A stretch of 64,000 nt of DNA from NCBI GenBank assembly GCA_018105865.1, contig CM030837.1, positions 11,600,725-11,664,724 of the forward strand, written 5' to 3'. Within the stretch, counting starts at the first letter, position 1, and each line of letters begins with the position of its first letter. A program made the translations under genes and the position numbers. Below, one piece after another: positions 51,672 to 63,353 of this stretch. The DNA is from Metaphire vulgaris. Taxonomy: Eukaryota > Annelida > Clitellata > Crassiclitellata > Megascolecidae. The notes beneath the pieces are model-generated. The model saw only the letters and a program-made list of their open reading frames with translations, was not told the DNA's origin and ran no database searches.

Positions 51672-52559
51672 TGTTAGGCTTACGAATTTCTATGGTAAAT
51701 CTCATGACATGGCAGCAATAATTAAGCCTATCAGTGGTTAATTAAAAAGTTACACTTATGAAAATCAATCGTACCTTTTGATCTTCAACCCAGTAAACTG
51801 TGCACATTATATTCCTGTGCGCATTATAATCTAGATTTTATGGCAAATATATTAAGGCTTGTAACTGCCTCTGTAATAATAACGTATAATCGATGCTATC
51901 TATAGTGCTGTGTGTGGCTGCTGAATTTGAACTGGATATTAATTTAGTTGTACTTCGACAGTTTCTGAATCTTCCTTTCTATTTGATGGGATAACTTCTA
52001 GAATTTATGATGGCAATCATTTCCTATGGAAACTACTTGCACAAAATTCAGTCTCTATGTAGTCTTTGTCATTCAAAATCTCATCTTTATTAGATCTGTT
52101 AATCCATGATGACATCTTCTGTCATTAACCATTACCATTGTTTCTTTGTTGATCATGTGATTCATGAGGACTATTGTGAGACATCTCTCACTGAATTTCT
52201 ATAGTTGGCTGTATATTTACTCAGTTGCTACTGAATTCTCCCTATTACCATGAGGGATCAGTGAGGGATTGTATAGTACTATAGTAGCAAGGATCTGTAA
52301 TGGTTCTAACCAGACCAGCTGCTATCAACCATTCAACCATAGATACAGTGCTTCAAATTCAAACACTCAGGATGTACCACATATTGTTTGTAAGCGTCAG
52401 TGATTCAGATGGTATCTGCGAATCTGTCTTTATCATGGCTATTGCGCAGGTTGCCACCAAAAGTGCTGCATTCGCCACATGAAGCCTGGAAATGGCATTA
52501 ACACCATGACAGGAAATCGATTAGAGGTTCAAACTATACTTCGTAATTCAAGAACATTG
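51672..52559. other. Unassigned DNA
   Basis: No supported feature; a GTGCACATTATATTCCTGTG phrase resembles interiors of the ACCGTATTTT elements. Confidence 0.4.
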
Positions 52560-53035
52560 ACTCCTGTTCATGTTGAGAGCCATTACATGATCAAAGGTTG
52601 TGAGTTGGTTTTTGGAAGTCTTAATATTCATTCCATTGCCAACAAGCTTGATGAACTACTTGAGATTTGCCATGAAATATGCATTGATGTATTGTTCTTA
52701 ATCGAAACATGGGCAGACAGTGACCACAAGCATTCATCAAACTTCAAGCTGAAGGTTTTCATGGCATCAATCGTCTGCACACTCAGTCACAATTCATTGT
52801 CAATTTGCTTCTGATGAATCATGGAATTGCATTGTTAGCCACTGCTGCTGTTAAGCTATCAATCTTGACATTGGAATTAAGGCAGAAAGCTTTGAATTTG
52901 TGTGCACATTAGTCTGTATGAATATGTCATCATGGGTTGAACTGGTACTATATTGGTACTATATCACACTGGGCCAGCTGCATTGAAGTTTTTCTTGGAA
53001 CTATTTGACATGTTGGTATTGTAGTTTAACCCTTT
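52560..53035 (+). pseudogene. LINE endonuclease N-terminal fragment
   Basis: Plus-strand translation GSLNIHSIANKLDELLEICH then IDVLFLIETWADSDHKHSS is the start of an AP-endonuclease domain of L2/CR1-like LINEs (N near SLNI, ETW motif). Later, in other frames, AESFEFVCTLVC and ALKFFLELFDML continue the same domain. It is cut at a TTAA at 53036. Confidence 0.78.
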
Positions 53036-53039
53036 CAAT

Positions 53040-53200
53040 GCGAATGATGAGCTAGTCTTGTCATGGTTTACCGTTTTGGCAGTGCTGATGACGAGACCCA
53101 ATCGTCATTTAAACATATAGTCTTGTATGGTTTCTGCATATTTCAATTAAACTGTGCTGCATATGGGAATTGAAAGTAACACTTTTGTTCACCAGAAGGC
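53040..53200 (+). mobile_element. Possible piggyBac-type end
   Basis: TTAA (53036-53039) followed by CCCTTTCAATGCGAATGATG, with ATGACGA/TCGTCAT motifs inside, looks like a piggyBac-type terminus. The opposite end was not found, so it is probably truncated. Confidence 0.4.
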
Positions 53201-55160
53201 AGAACAGGCGATTTTTTACATGCTATTTACGGCAGTGATGGCTCTGGCTAATGAATTTTGAATCCTTTGCAGACAGTTTAGGTTTGATTATGAAATTCCA
53301 GTATAGAGTGAGTTACAATAGTCGAGACAACTTGATATCAGGGCATTAGCCAGAGGAATACGTACCGAGGAGGGATGAGGTGTCTGATCCTCTTACATCC
53401 CGTATGCTATAGTGAGCAGAACAGCAGACAAAATTAATTTGTTCTGAGAGATTATACCAAGATTGTGTGCAGAATGAGACGGACAAATCAGTGAAGAGCC
53501 AACAGAAAGACCTGCCTATGATAAGTCAATCTTCTTTAGCTGAGGTTTTTCCGGGATTAAAGAGGAGTTTGTTTTTAGTCATCCAAGTATGAGCTGAATC
53601 CAGAATACTCGACAGCCATTCCAGACATGGTGAGGTAGATGGCTGGTCAATGGTCATAGCTCAAGAAAATTCGGGTATCATCTGCGTACAAATGATAACC
53701 AGCATTCTGCAGGGTGAGAAGATGACTAAGAGGGGCAGTATAGAGTGATAGAGTGTAAAAAGAAGGGGCCCTAAGACAGAGCCTTGTGGAACACCACAAT
53801 CAAGTTTTCTAGATTCAAAAATGTGGCTCTTGACACATACCGATTGCACATGGTTTTGAATATAAGACTTGAACCAATTTAGTTCAACACCAGTAATGCA
53901 AAACCAATTTTTCAAGTCGGTGAATGAGTATCGAGTGGCTCACCGCATCAAATGCAGAGGAGAGATCCAGCTGAAAATGAGCAGTAATTTACCCTGATCG
54001 AGAGACACTTTCTTGAGAAGCAACTTAACAATGGCTTGTGCAAAAGGCAGAGGAAATATCCCTTCTGACAAGGATAGATTGATTAGGAAGGAGAGTAGAT
54101 GTCCAACACATCAAAGCATTCTTTCAAATGAGAGGTGGGAATGGCATCCAAAAAAAGACATTGTTTATTAGACGAAGCAAATAAAACCAAACGAACTTCA
54201 TCAATGGTTGTAGGAGCAAATGTGCCAAGAGTAGGAACATAGTGGTCCGGTAGGGATAGATCATCAGAGTCCGAGTCAGAGAAAGACTTCATCACTTTGG
54301 CAATTTTATCTCCAAAAATGTGAGGAATGCTCCTGCAAGAGAAGTGGTTCTGCATAATTTGGTAAGCCAGCTAGAGTTTCTGTGTAGAACCTGATTTAGA
54401 AATTTATATAGCGTTCTTGGATTTGATAAATTTTTGGCTATTTTGTGAAGTAATCAAATTTAGCTTGAGAGACCAGTTTCCGGATTACCTTACATTGAGA
54501 TTTGAAGCGGATTTTGTCTCCAGGAAGTCTAGAACAGCACCAGCATTTCTCTAGCTGGCTCTGCTTCGGCTGACCTTCCCTGATCTCAGAATTATATCAC
54601 ACTTTTGGTTGGCGGGATATGACTTTCCTTGATTTTATGGGCAAGTGCTCGTCAGGACTACTGGAAAGAGTTGTTTGTAATTGCAAGGCCAGGTCTGCCG
54701 AAGAAAGTGCTGGTGCAGTAAATAACACAGATGATCTCAATTCATTTTGAAGCATGCAAGATCTAGTTTGTGCCAAGGCCTGGCAGTAATATAAGAGAAC
54801 AATGGAGGAAGAGTGCGTGTAAGAGTCAGATCAACAATGACCGCAAGGTGGTCTGACAAATAAGTTTCAATTGTTTTTGCCGATTCTAGAAGAAGATAGT
54901 CCAACCAAGTGATAAAGACATCCAGCATGTGACCCCTGTCATGAGTTGGCGAGCTGATATGCTGCTTGAGGTCGAAGGTAGTCAGGAGCTCAGAAAATGC
55001 TGCAGCAGTGGCATCCTGTTCGTCGAGGTGTATGTTGAAATCACCCATTATGATTATATCAGCGGGGGAAGAGATGATGTACTCCAAAAGAGATTGGAAT
55101 TCCAAGAAGAACCCCAAGATTGACAGTGCTGGCGGCCGGTAAATTTTTATCAACTTGATG
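53200..55160 (-). pseudogene. L2/CR1-like LINE, endonuclease C-terminus through RT
   Basis: The minus-strand frame 55153-54737 has IIIMGDFNIHLDEQDATAAA and TYLSDHLAVIVDLTL (GDFN and SDH catalytic motifs of AP endonuclease). 54355-54083 has TTIDEVRLVLFASSNKQCLF-type linker sequence. 53915-53661 has LDCGVPQGSVLGPLLFTLY. The RT continues in other frames to about 53200. Several frameshifts; the 3' end is missing. Confidence 0.82.
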
Positions 55161-55555
55161 CATCTGTTCCAAACTGTAACTGACTCAGCAATTATTTGGA
55201 TGATTTTTGCTTATATTGTGTTTATTTTCATTTTTATATTGTGTTTATTTTCATCACTCGGTCAGACACTGTCTTCCTATGGTCATATAAGAACGTTAAA
55301 CAAATTATTTTTGTTTATATTGTGTTTATTTTCAATCCATATTCTTTGGATGTCTTATTTAATGTGCCCATTCTTTAGAGCTCCCTTTTACTCTCTGCCA
55401 ACATTGCCTGATCATCTGCAAAGCATACAGCTTAAATCAGTTTTTCTCCAATATTTATTCCAACTTCAATATTTAGACAATTTACCATAAAAGTAACTTT
55501 GAATAAGCAAAAGAGAGCAAAATCATCTCTATCAGAATAATTAAAAAAGACAAAA
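55161..55555. other. Unassigned AT-rich DNA with short direct repeats
   Basis: TATTGTGTTTATTTTCA occurs three times between 55215 and 55335. No gene seen. Confidence 0.5.
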
Positions 55556-56578
55556 GGGTCACTCCGTGTCAAATCAACACGCTTTTGAATAAAATCGGAC
55601 GTCATTGACTCCGATTTTGATGAAAATTGGCACAATTGTTCATCCCCATGTCCAAACTATGGGTCATGAAAGTTTGGTCAAAAGGTGCCACCTCGTGACA
55701 GTAAAACTGTAATATCTCCACTTCTGTGATAGCTAGAGACATGATCTTTGCGCCAAACTTTAGCTTTTTGAAAGTTCTATCTGGGCCAATCAACAGGTAC
55801 ACCAAGAGTTTGAAAACCAAAAGAACAGATGCAATCATAGCACATAATTTGACATTTCGACCAATGTGTATTCAACAATATTTATGATATTATTTGTGGA
55901 TAAGTCTCACATTGTGAGGAATAAATGGTAAAAATTTCAGAGTGGGAACTCATATTTTTACGCAGTGATTAAAAGAATATTCGCCCCAATGCAAGATCGC
56001 AATTAAAACATTCCTGTTGGACATTGCATTCACTAAGTGACTAAGTTAATTTAGTGTGCCAGTGACATCTGACACTTACACACATCTGTGACAGTTTGCC
56101 TTACATTTAACAGTATTTTTATTTGTGTTTCCAATTTAATAAACTGTAATTAATACAGTACTTTGCAAAATATCACTAATACATAATGAACAGCAGAGGC
56201 TGGAGCTCAACAGCCTAGCACGGTTCATTAAATGCATGATGAATATAATTCTATTCAAGGTACTTTTACTTGACTTTACTCTTGCTTTGTGCTTTATTTT
56301 CTGTGTTTGTATCTTTGTTCTTATGTTTGAAGGCTGTCATTCTGTTTGCGAAGGCTTAAATCAGTATTAGGTAACCTAGTTTGATGCAGTAAATTTCATG
56401 TGGAACATGTAACTTAAAACATAGGCATTTCATTAGTTTTTGCTGTTAGAATGCATTTAGATATTTATCAGACAAGCAGTTTCATGCTATTATTAAAATA
56501 TCAGTTTGTAAACAGCATGTCTTGATCCAGTTTGTCTTTAGTTTAAACCTGGCTGCAGTTCTGACCAAGAATCCTTAA

Positions 56579-58017
56579 CCCGTTGCAGGGGGATTTAATT
56601 TTTTCAAGTCGTCCCCAATCGGGGTATTTAATTTGGGGAAAAGGCGTTCATGTGAAAATGTGAACATACAAGTTTTAAACTTACTATATTTCAGGCTATA
56701 TAGAAGCTATAAAGATGCAGTTTGCTCTGTTGTTTAGCATTTTTATTGCTCTTTCGAACCATCTGTGCCAAAGAAGGAAATTTTGGGGGGTAGGGTCCAC
56801 CCTACAGCCCAAAATAGGACCCTCCCAACATTTTGGTCAAATTTTGTTTCCAAGCCCAATAGCAAAATTTTTTCATGGTAACCCCCAAACTGTGAGCGAG
56901 AACATTGTAAAGGGGTGTAATTGGAACAGAATAATGCAAAAATTTTGAAGATTGGACAAAATTTGGAGCAGTTATGCTTTTTCAAACAATATTACTCATT
57001 GCTCGAAGAAATTACAATTTTGCGAACAGATTTTCAATCTGAAAAACCGAACAACTCCGTATATTTCAGGCTGTATAGAAGCTAGAAAGATGCGGTTTGC
57101 ACCGTTGTTTAGCATTTTTATTGCTCTTTCGAACCATTCGTGCCAAAAAGAAAATTTTGGGGGGTAGGGTCCACCCTACAGCCCAAAATAGGACCCTCCC
57201 CAACATTTTGGTCAAATTTTGTTCCAAGCCCAATAGCAAAAAATTTTCCGCGGTAACCCCCGAACTGTGAGCGAGAACATTGTAAAGGGGTGTAATTGGA
57301 ACAGAATAATGCAAAAATTTTGAAGATTGGACAAAATTTGGAGCAGTTATGCTTTTTCAAACAATATTACTCATTGCTCGAAGAAATGACAATTTTGCGA
57401 ACAGATTTTCAATCTGAAAAACCGAACAACTCCGTATATTTCAGGCTGTATAGAAGCTAGAAAGATGCGGTTTGCACCGTTGTTTAGCATTTTTATTGCT
57501 CTTTCGAACCCTGCATGCCAAAAAAGAAAATTGTGGGGGTAGGTCCACTCTACAGCCGAAAATCGGAACCCTCCCCCAAAAAAATTTCAAAGCGCAATAG
57601 CAAAAAATTTTCAGCGGTGACCCCCCAACTGTGAGCGCGAAACTTTTAGGGCGGTGTAATTGGAACAGAATGGTGCAAAAAGTTTGAAGATCGGGCCAAA
57701 AATGGCGGAGTTATGATTTTTCAAACTCCAGACTTGAGTCTTTTTCGAGGCATTTCAATGCAAAATCAACGGCAACTTGGACGATCTTCTGCAAGTTTTC
57801 TGTCTTATATTATAGTCAACAACAGCGAAGAAAGTGCTGCCATCTATCGAATGGCTAGTAAATAAATCGAATAGTCGCTTTTTTGCGGTTTAAAACTTCA
57901 ATGTCCGGAGTACACACATCCTTATGTGGCGCGCCGTGAGCAACGTTTATAAACGGCTTTACCCGTCTGAATATGATTTTCGGGCGCCGTCTTAAGACGG
58001 TGTTGCCCGGGAATGGG
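56579..58017. mobile_element. TTAA-flanked family P, copy 6, with internal 375-bp tandem repeat
   Basis: TTAA at 56575-56578 and 58018-58021; ends CCCGTTGCAGGGGGATT and, inverted, CCCATTCCCGGGCAACAC. 1439 bp. The block ending GCTCTTTCGAACC recurs at offsets of 375 bp (56760, 57135, 57510). The CGTTTATAAACGG palindrome is near the right end. Longest and clearest copy in the window. Confidence 0.85.
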
Positions 58018-58173
58018 TTAAGACCAAGTGTTAGAAGAAAAGTGAATGTGAAAGTGCCTGATTTGTGTCTGCTATCTTTAACACAGGTTGATACTGATGT
58101 CAAGGCATCACAAGTTATACTGATTAGCTGATTTTTCTATGTAAATAAGTTTATCTACTGTATTTGAAAAACT

Positions 58174-58296
58174 ATGAACGCCAGTGAAATCGGTAGACTG
58201 TCAGAAATGGCTTCAAGCAGTGAAGTGATGGGGGAACTTCTCAATTTAAAAGACTATTCAGACAGAGCTGTAATCATTTCAGATGTCACAAAATAG
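58174..58296 (+). CDS. 40-residue open frame in the loop of the long-TIR element, function unknown
   Basis: From ATG at 58174 to TAG at 58294: MNASEIGRLSEMASSSEVMG followed by ELLNLKDYSDRAVIISDVTK. Composition looks protein-like (balanced, helical, charged). Just upstream, in frame to 58133, is another open segment (KVNVKVPDLCLLSLTQ and onward). Either could be remnants of the element's own gene; no family is recognised, and chance is possible. Confidence 0.25.
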   Translation: MNASEIGRLSEMASSSEVMGELLNLKDYSDRAVIISDVTK

Positions 58297-58999
58297 AGAA
58301 AAAATCATCTTTCTGTGATGTACAGACCTGGTCACTAAATTAAAGTCTGAGTGATGGATGAGATGTGATTGCACCTGCACTGAGCTTTCTCAATCCCTGA
58401 GTTTTCCTGAGCTGTGCTAGGCTGTTGAGCTCCAGCCTCTGCTGTTCATTATGTATTAGTGATATTTTGCAAAGTACTGTATTAATTACAGTTTATTAAA
58501 TTGGAAACACAAATAAAAATACTGTTAAATGTAAGGCAAACTGTCACAGATGTGTGTAAGTGTCAGATGTCACTGGCACACTAAATTAACTTAGTCACTT
58601 AGTGAATGCAATGTCCAACAGGAATGTTTTAATTGCGATCTTGCATTGGGGCGAATATTCTTTTAATCACTGCGTAAAAATATAAGAGTTCCCACTTTGA
58701 AATTTTTACCATTTATTCCTCACAATGTGAGACTTATCCACAAATAATATCATAAATATTGTTGAATACACATTGGTTGAAATGTCAAATTATGTGCTAC
58801 GATTGCCTTTGTTCTTTTGGTTTTCAAACTTTTGGTGTACCTGTTGATTGGCCCAGATAGAGCTTTCAAAAAGCTAAAGTTTGGTGCAAAGATCATGTCT
58901 CTAGCTATCACAGAAGTGGAGATATTACAGTTTTACTGTCGCGAGGTGGCACCTTTTGACCAAACTTTCATGACCCATATTTTGGACATGGGTTGACCC

Positions 59000-59084
59000 T
59001 TCTTCTTCTTCTTTAAGTTCTCTGCCCGGAAGCAGGTCCTGGTTCCCATTGGCGCCATCTATCTCTGTCAGCAGCTTGGGTCTT
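59000..59084 (-). mobile_element. 85-bp LINE 3' end with 10-bp TSD
   Basis: Flanked by GGGTTGACCC (58990-58999 and 59085-59094). On the minus strand it encodes the same DRDRWRQWEPGPASGQRT end as 35030-35335 and finishes in an AAG-rich tail, the expected product of target-primed reverse transcription. Confidence 0.88.
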
Positions 59085-59212
59085 GGGTTGACCCAAAACT
59101 CTAATATTATGGTTTTCAACATTACTCATGGGGATGAACAATTGTGCCAATTTTCATCAAAATCTGAAACGGTGATGTCCAATGACTGTGTTGATTTGAC
59201 GCGGAATGCCCC

Positions 59213-59794
59213 AAAAACTGGGTGATATTGTGAAGAATTAACAGATTTTCTATTGTTGCCAGGCTTTTTCATTTATAACATCGAATTCATTAAATGGAGG
59301 GCGAAGAAGATTTTATGTAGTGTTTTGTAGCGAGAAAATGTTGGTCCTGCATTGTAATCAAGATCATTGTGGCCAAATGAGGAAATGTTGAACCAAATTT
59401 AGCCGAAACAATAACAATGACACTGAAAAATGAGGCAACAAAATGGCGATGCTGGAACACTGATGCAACAAAATTAGTTATGTAGCACAATTATGGCTAG
59501 TAAAAGTCATCTAAATTGTTTACTGTCATTCTCATTGGGTATTTTTGTACTATAATAATAATCAAATCGACATTGGCCACAAAAGATTTCAACTTTCTGT
59601 CACTCTTTTGTATTAATGGTGTCAACATTTCAATACAGCCTTTCAGCAGTTTAGTTATCAATTATTATTGATACCTTTATTTCAACAACAGCAAACACAT
59701 ATTCTCCATTCAAGAACTGTTTCAATGACTTTCAAGCAGTGATAAAACAGGTTGATTGTTCTGTCTGAACTCCTATGGATTTCTTTCCCTGTTA
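59213..59794. other. Unassigned DNA
   Basis: No supported feature on either strand. Confidence 0.45.
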
Positions 59795-60040
59795 TTGTTC
59801 ACGACAATTTATATAGTGCCGCAACATAGCAAGGGCCAAAGTCAAGGGCGCTTCACAAAGAGCGTGGAAGCAAGCTGCCGAATAGATACGTCTTTAACTT
59901 CCTCGCGAACTCTCCAAAGGAGGTGACGGATGACATGCTATCTGGGAATGAATTTCAGAGGAGGGGATTTCCGCGCGAGAGTGAACATTCTCCAAACTCA
60001 ACAGTCTTCGACAGGGGTGGAACGTACAGTTGGATTCACC
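59795..60040 (-). repeat. L2/CR1-type tail and 3' sequence, inverted
   Basis: TTTATATAGTGCCGCAACAT and GTCAAGGGCGCTTCACAAAG form the inverted 3' end of an L2/CR1-like element, parallel to 44895-44960. The rest, up to the tandem repeat, is probably the same copy. Confidence 0.55.
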
Positions 60041-61578
60041 TACTGGAATGAAGGTGGATCCGTTGATTGCTCCGTGCCGGCCTTCGGACGGTATTAGTAT
60101 TTTCAGAGATCAGTTTGAGGGATATCAAGAAGTTTAACCTACCACCAATTGAGGTCAACCCCTCAGTGAAGGTCACTTTTTATTTTTAGCTGTCCAGCCC
60201 CTTTTGAGATTTTAAATCTTGGGATCGAAGAAGTTTGACCTCACAGCTTTCCTGAAATATCAAATTCTGAGCATACTTCATTTTGCAATCCTTTCTGATT
60301 TTCTGTTCCTCTCTGATGGCATATCATAAGTCAGTTAGGCAGTCAATACTTCAACCATCATTGGCTTTAAACATGGTAACAACCAGTGTTATTTCAGTTT
60401 TAGAAATAATTTCAGTTTCTATTCAGTTTCAGTTTTATGGTTGCCAATTTCAGTTTCTATTCAGTTTCAGCTTTGGAAATAATTTCAGTTTCAGTTAACT
60501 GCTTTAAAATAATTTCAGTTTCTATTCAGTTTCAGTTAACTGGTAATCACTGTCAACGTTCAAGAACTGGAATGAAGGTGGATCCGTTGATTGCTCCGTG
60601 CCGGCCTTCGGACGGTATTAGTATTTTCAGAGATCAGTTTGAGGGATATCAAGAAGTTTAACCTACCACCAATTGAGGTCAACCCCTCAGTGAAGGTCAC
60701 TTTTTATTTTTAGCTGTCCAGCCCCTTTTGAGGTTTTAAATCTTGGGATCGAAGAAGTTTGACCTCACAGCTTTCCTGAAATATCAAATTCTGAGCATAC
60801 TTCATTTTGCATCTTTTTTCTGATTTTCTGTTCCTCTCTGATGGCATATCATAAGTCAGTTAGGCAGTCAATACTTCAACCATCATTGGCTTTAAACATG
60901 GTAACAACCAGTGTTATTTCAGTTTTAGAAATAATTTCAGTTTCTATTCAGTTTCAGTTTTATGGTTGCCAATTTCAGTTTCTATTCAGTTTCAGCTTTG
61001 GAAATAATTTCAGTTTCAGTTAACTGCTTTAAAATAATTTCAGTTTCTATTCAGTTTCAGTTAACTGGTAATCACTGTCAACGTTCAAGAACTGGAATGA
61101 AGGTGGATCCGTTGATTGCTCCGTGCCGGCCTTCGGACGGTATTAGTATTTTCAGAGATCAGTTTGAGGGATATCAAGAAGTTTAACCTACCACCAATTG
61201 AGGTCAACCCCTCAGTGAAGGTCACTTTTTATTTTTAGCTGTCCAGCCCCTTTTGAGGTTTTAAATCTTGGGATCGAAGAAGTTTGACCTCACAGCTTTC
61301 CTGAAATATCAAATTCTGAGCATACTTCATTTTGCAATCTTTTCTGATTTTCTGTTCCTCTCTGATGGCATATCATAAGTCAGTTAGGCAGTCAATACTT
61401 CAACCATCATTGGCTTTAAACATGGTAACAACCAGTGTTATTTCAGTTTTAGAAATAATTTCAGTTTCTATTCAGTTTCAGTTTTGGAAATAATTTCAGT
61501 TTCAGTTAATTGCTTTAAAATAATTTCAGTTTCTATTCAGTTTCAGTTAACTGGTAATCACTGTCAACGTTCAAGAAT
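60041..61578 (+). repeat. Three tandem copies of a 525-bp unit
   Basis: The phrase GGAATGAAGGTGGATCCGTT starts at 60045, 60569 and 61094. The units are almost identical; the third lacks one TATGGTTGCC...CAGTTTCAG block. Each unit ends in TTTCAGTTTCTATTC-type simple repeat. Duplicated frames at 60283, 60437, 60841 and 60962 are repeat shadows. Confidence 0.93.
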
Positions 61579-61589
61579 TGTGAAGTAGC

Positions 61590-62914
61590 AACTCTAACCT
61601 GACAGTTTTATCAAAGCTTCTCGAGCGGCTCGTTTCTCATCAACTCATCCGCTACCTGACAACATCCAATCTGCTTCCCGATCTACAGTCTGCATATCGC
61701 GCCTACCACTCTACTGAAACCGCTGTGTTGAAAGTTACATCTGACATTCTCCGTGCGCTCGACAGGGGGGATGTAGCAGTCATCGTGCTGCTGGATCTTA
61801 CTGCCGCCTTTGACACAGTGGACCATGGCACGCTGCTGCGTAAGATGGAAGCTTCGTTCGGAGTGGGTGGCTCAGTGCTCCAGTGGTTCGTTTCCTACCT
61901 TTCGAATCGCACGCAGCACGTACGCTGTGCCAACTCCGCTACGCTGCTGAGCCAGGTATTGCGCGGGGTTCCACAGGGTCCGTCCTGGGACCTATCCTTT
62001 TCGTGCTCTACATTGCTAACATAGTGAGCATCGTTCAGCGGTTTGGATTGCATGCTCACCTCTATGCAGACAATACACAGGTTTACGGGAGCTGTTCCCC
62101 TGCGACAAGCGAACTGCTCCAGCAGAGAATCACGCTGTGCTTGACAGAGCTGTCCAAGTGGCTGAAGTCGCATCGGTTACAGCTCAATGCTGCTAAGACC
62201 GAGGTCCTTTGGTTGGCTGCTGGAAGACAGAAACATTTGATACCGTCTACCTGCATACGTATCGACGGAATTGATGTGCAGCCTGTGTCGTCGGTACGGA
62301 ACCTCGGGATATTCCTGGATAGCACTGTATCAATGAGGTCACACGTTTCAAAGACTGTGGCTGGATGCTTCAATGCCCTCAGGCTGATTAGAAGTATTCG
62401 TCGCTCAGTGTCAGCCACTGCACTCAAAACACTGGTCTCCACTCTGGTGTTGACCAAATTAGATTATGGCAATGCTACTCTCGCCGGAATACGGAAATAC
62501 CTTCTCAACCGTCTTCAGTCCGTTCTTAACACTGCTGCTCGTATGATCTGCCATATTCCACCAGGTGAACACGTAACTCCATCGCTTCGTGATTTGCACT
62601 GGCTATCAGCGCCAGAAAGAATTCACTTCAAGCTCGCATTATTAGCCTACCGATGCCTGAACGGTGTTGGCCCTGCATACCTGGCGACTGAACTGGTACG
62701 AGTAGCTAACTTGGAAGGTCGGCAACGCCTGAGATCTGCCCATTCCACCTCACTGGTCATCCCTAGGATGCGCCTTCGAACTGTCGGTGATCGTGCATTC
62801 CCTGTGGCCACGTCGAGAGCGTGGAACTGTCTGCCTCCATTTGTGCAGCTCTCTCCTCTCAACACCTTCAAAGAGAAGCTTAAAACCTGGCTTTTCCGCA
62901 GGAGCTACTTGTGA
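61590..62914 (+). pseudogene. L2-like LINE, RT and C-terminal domain
   Basis: Translation begins near LSKLLERLVSHQLIRYLTTS. The frame 61725-62024 has VIVLLDLTAAFDTVDH and RGVPQG; a frameshift near 61980 moves it into 61883-62914, which has LGPILFVLYIANIVSI, LYADNTQVYG, VRNLGIFLDSTVSMRSHVSK, TKLDYGNATLAG, LRDLHWLSAPERIHFKLALL and LNTFKEKLKTWLFRR. The RT box is YADN and the frame is broken, so it is inactive, though otherwise well preserved. Confidence 0.9.
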
Positions 62915-62981
62915 TTTATTGCGTTTTTGTATGTGTTCACGCAGTTCTTTTAGGACGAGTTACCACATTAATCAGTACATT

Positions 62982-62982
<1 letters not shown>

Positions 62983-63015
<33 letters not shown>

Positions 63016-63016
63016 G
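62983..63016 (+). repeat. (AAT)n tail
   Basis: A run of AATAAT units about 70 bp after the LINE stop codon is likely its 3' microsatellite tail. Confidence 0.85.
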
Positions 63017-63055
63017 AATAATTGTTCAGTATAGTTAAGTAACTAAGTTAAATCA

Positions 63056-63350
63056 AATGTGCATTTAATTCGATCGCAATCGTTGACGAGAGTTGATGTC
63101 AGAAGTCTTGCAGAAATCATCCGACAGATATGATGGTGCCAGACCATGAAGACATCGATAAGCAAGAATCACCAATTTGTATTCAATCCGCTGTGGAACA
63201 CGAAGCCAGTGAAGTTAATAAAGAAGCGGTGTCACGTGATCTGATCTTCTGGCTTGATAGACACAATGTGCTGCTGTATTGAGGACAGCCTGAAGTCTGT
63301 CAGTCAGTTGCCTTGGTAGCCCAGCCAGAAGCACATTGCAATAATCCAGA
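63056..63350 (-). pseudogene. L2-like LINE 3' fragment
   Basis: The minus-strand translation (several frames) follows NVLLAGLPRQLTDRLQAVLN-like, then RIEYKLVILAYRCLHGLAPS-like text of the L2 post-RT region. Short and shifted. Confidence 0.7.
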
Positions 63351-63353
63351 CTA

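Larger units (their letters stand above)
55556..59212. mobile_element. Long-TIR element, about 665-bp arms
   Basis: Left arm 55556-56220 and right arm 58413-59212 are inverted copies that differ at few positions, apart from an 85-bp LINE insertion in the right arm. Ends are GGGTCACTCCGTGTCAAATC and, inverted, GGGCATTCCGCGTCAAATC. A CAAAA duplication on both sides is possible. The loop holds family P copy 6 and a short open frame. The superfamily is undetermined; no transposase was recognised. Confidence 0.8.

Noticed and set aside
52560..55160. A single twin-primed LINE made of 52560-53035 and 53200-55160
   Set aside because: The 5' fragment lies on the wrong side for twin priming and the two parts overlap in the endonuclease region, so they are separate copies.
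30653..57314. Similar predicted proteins of about 80 residues at 30653, 50079, 56715 and 57066
   Set aside because: They come from the conserved block of family P, appear on either strand relative to the element, and start and end at different places; the DNA is conserved, not a reading frame.
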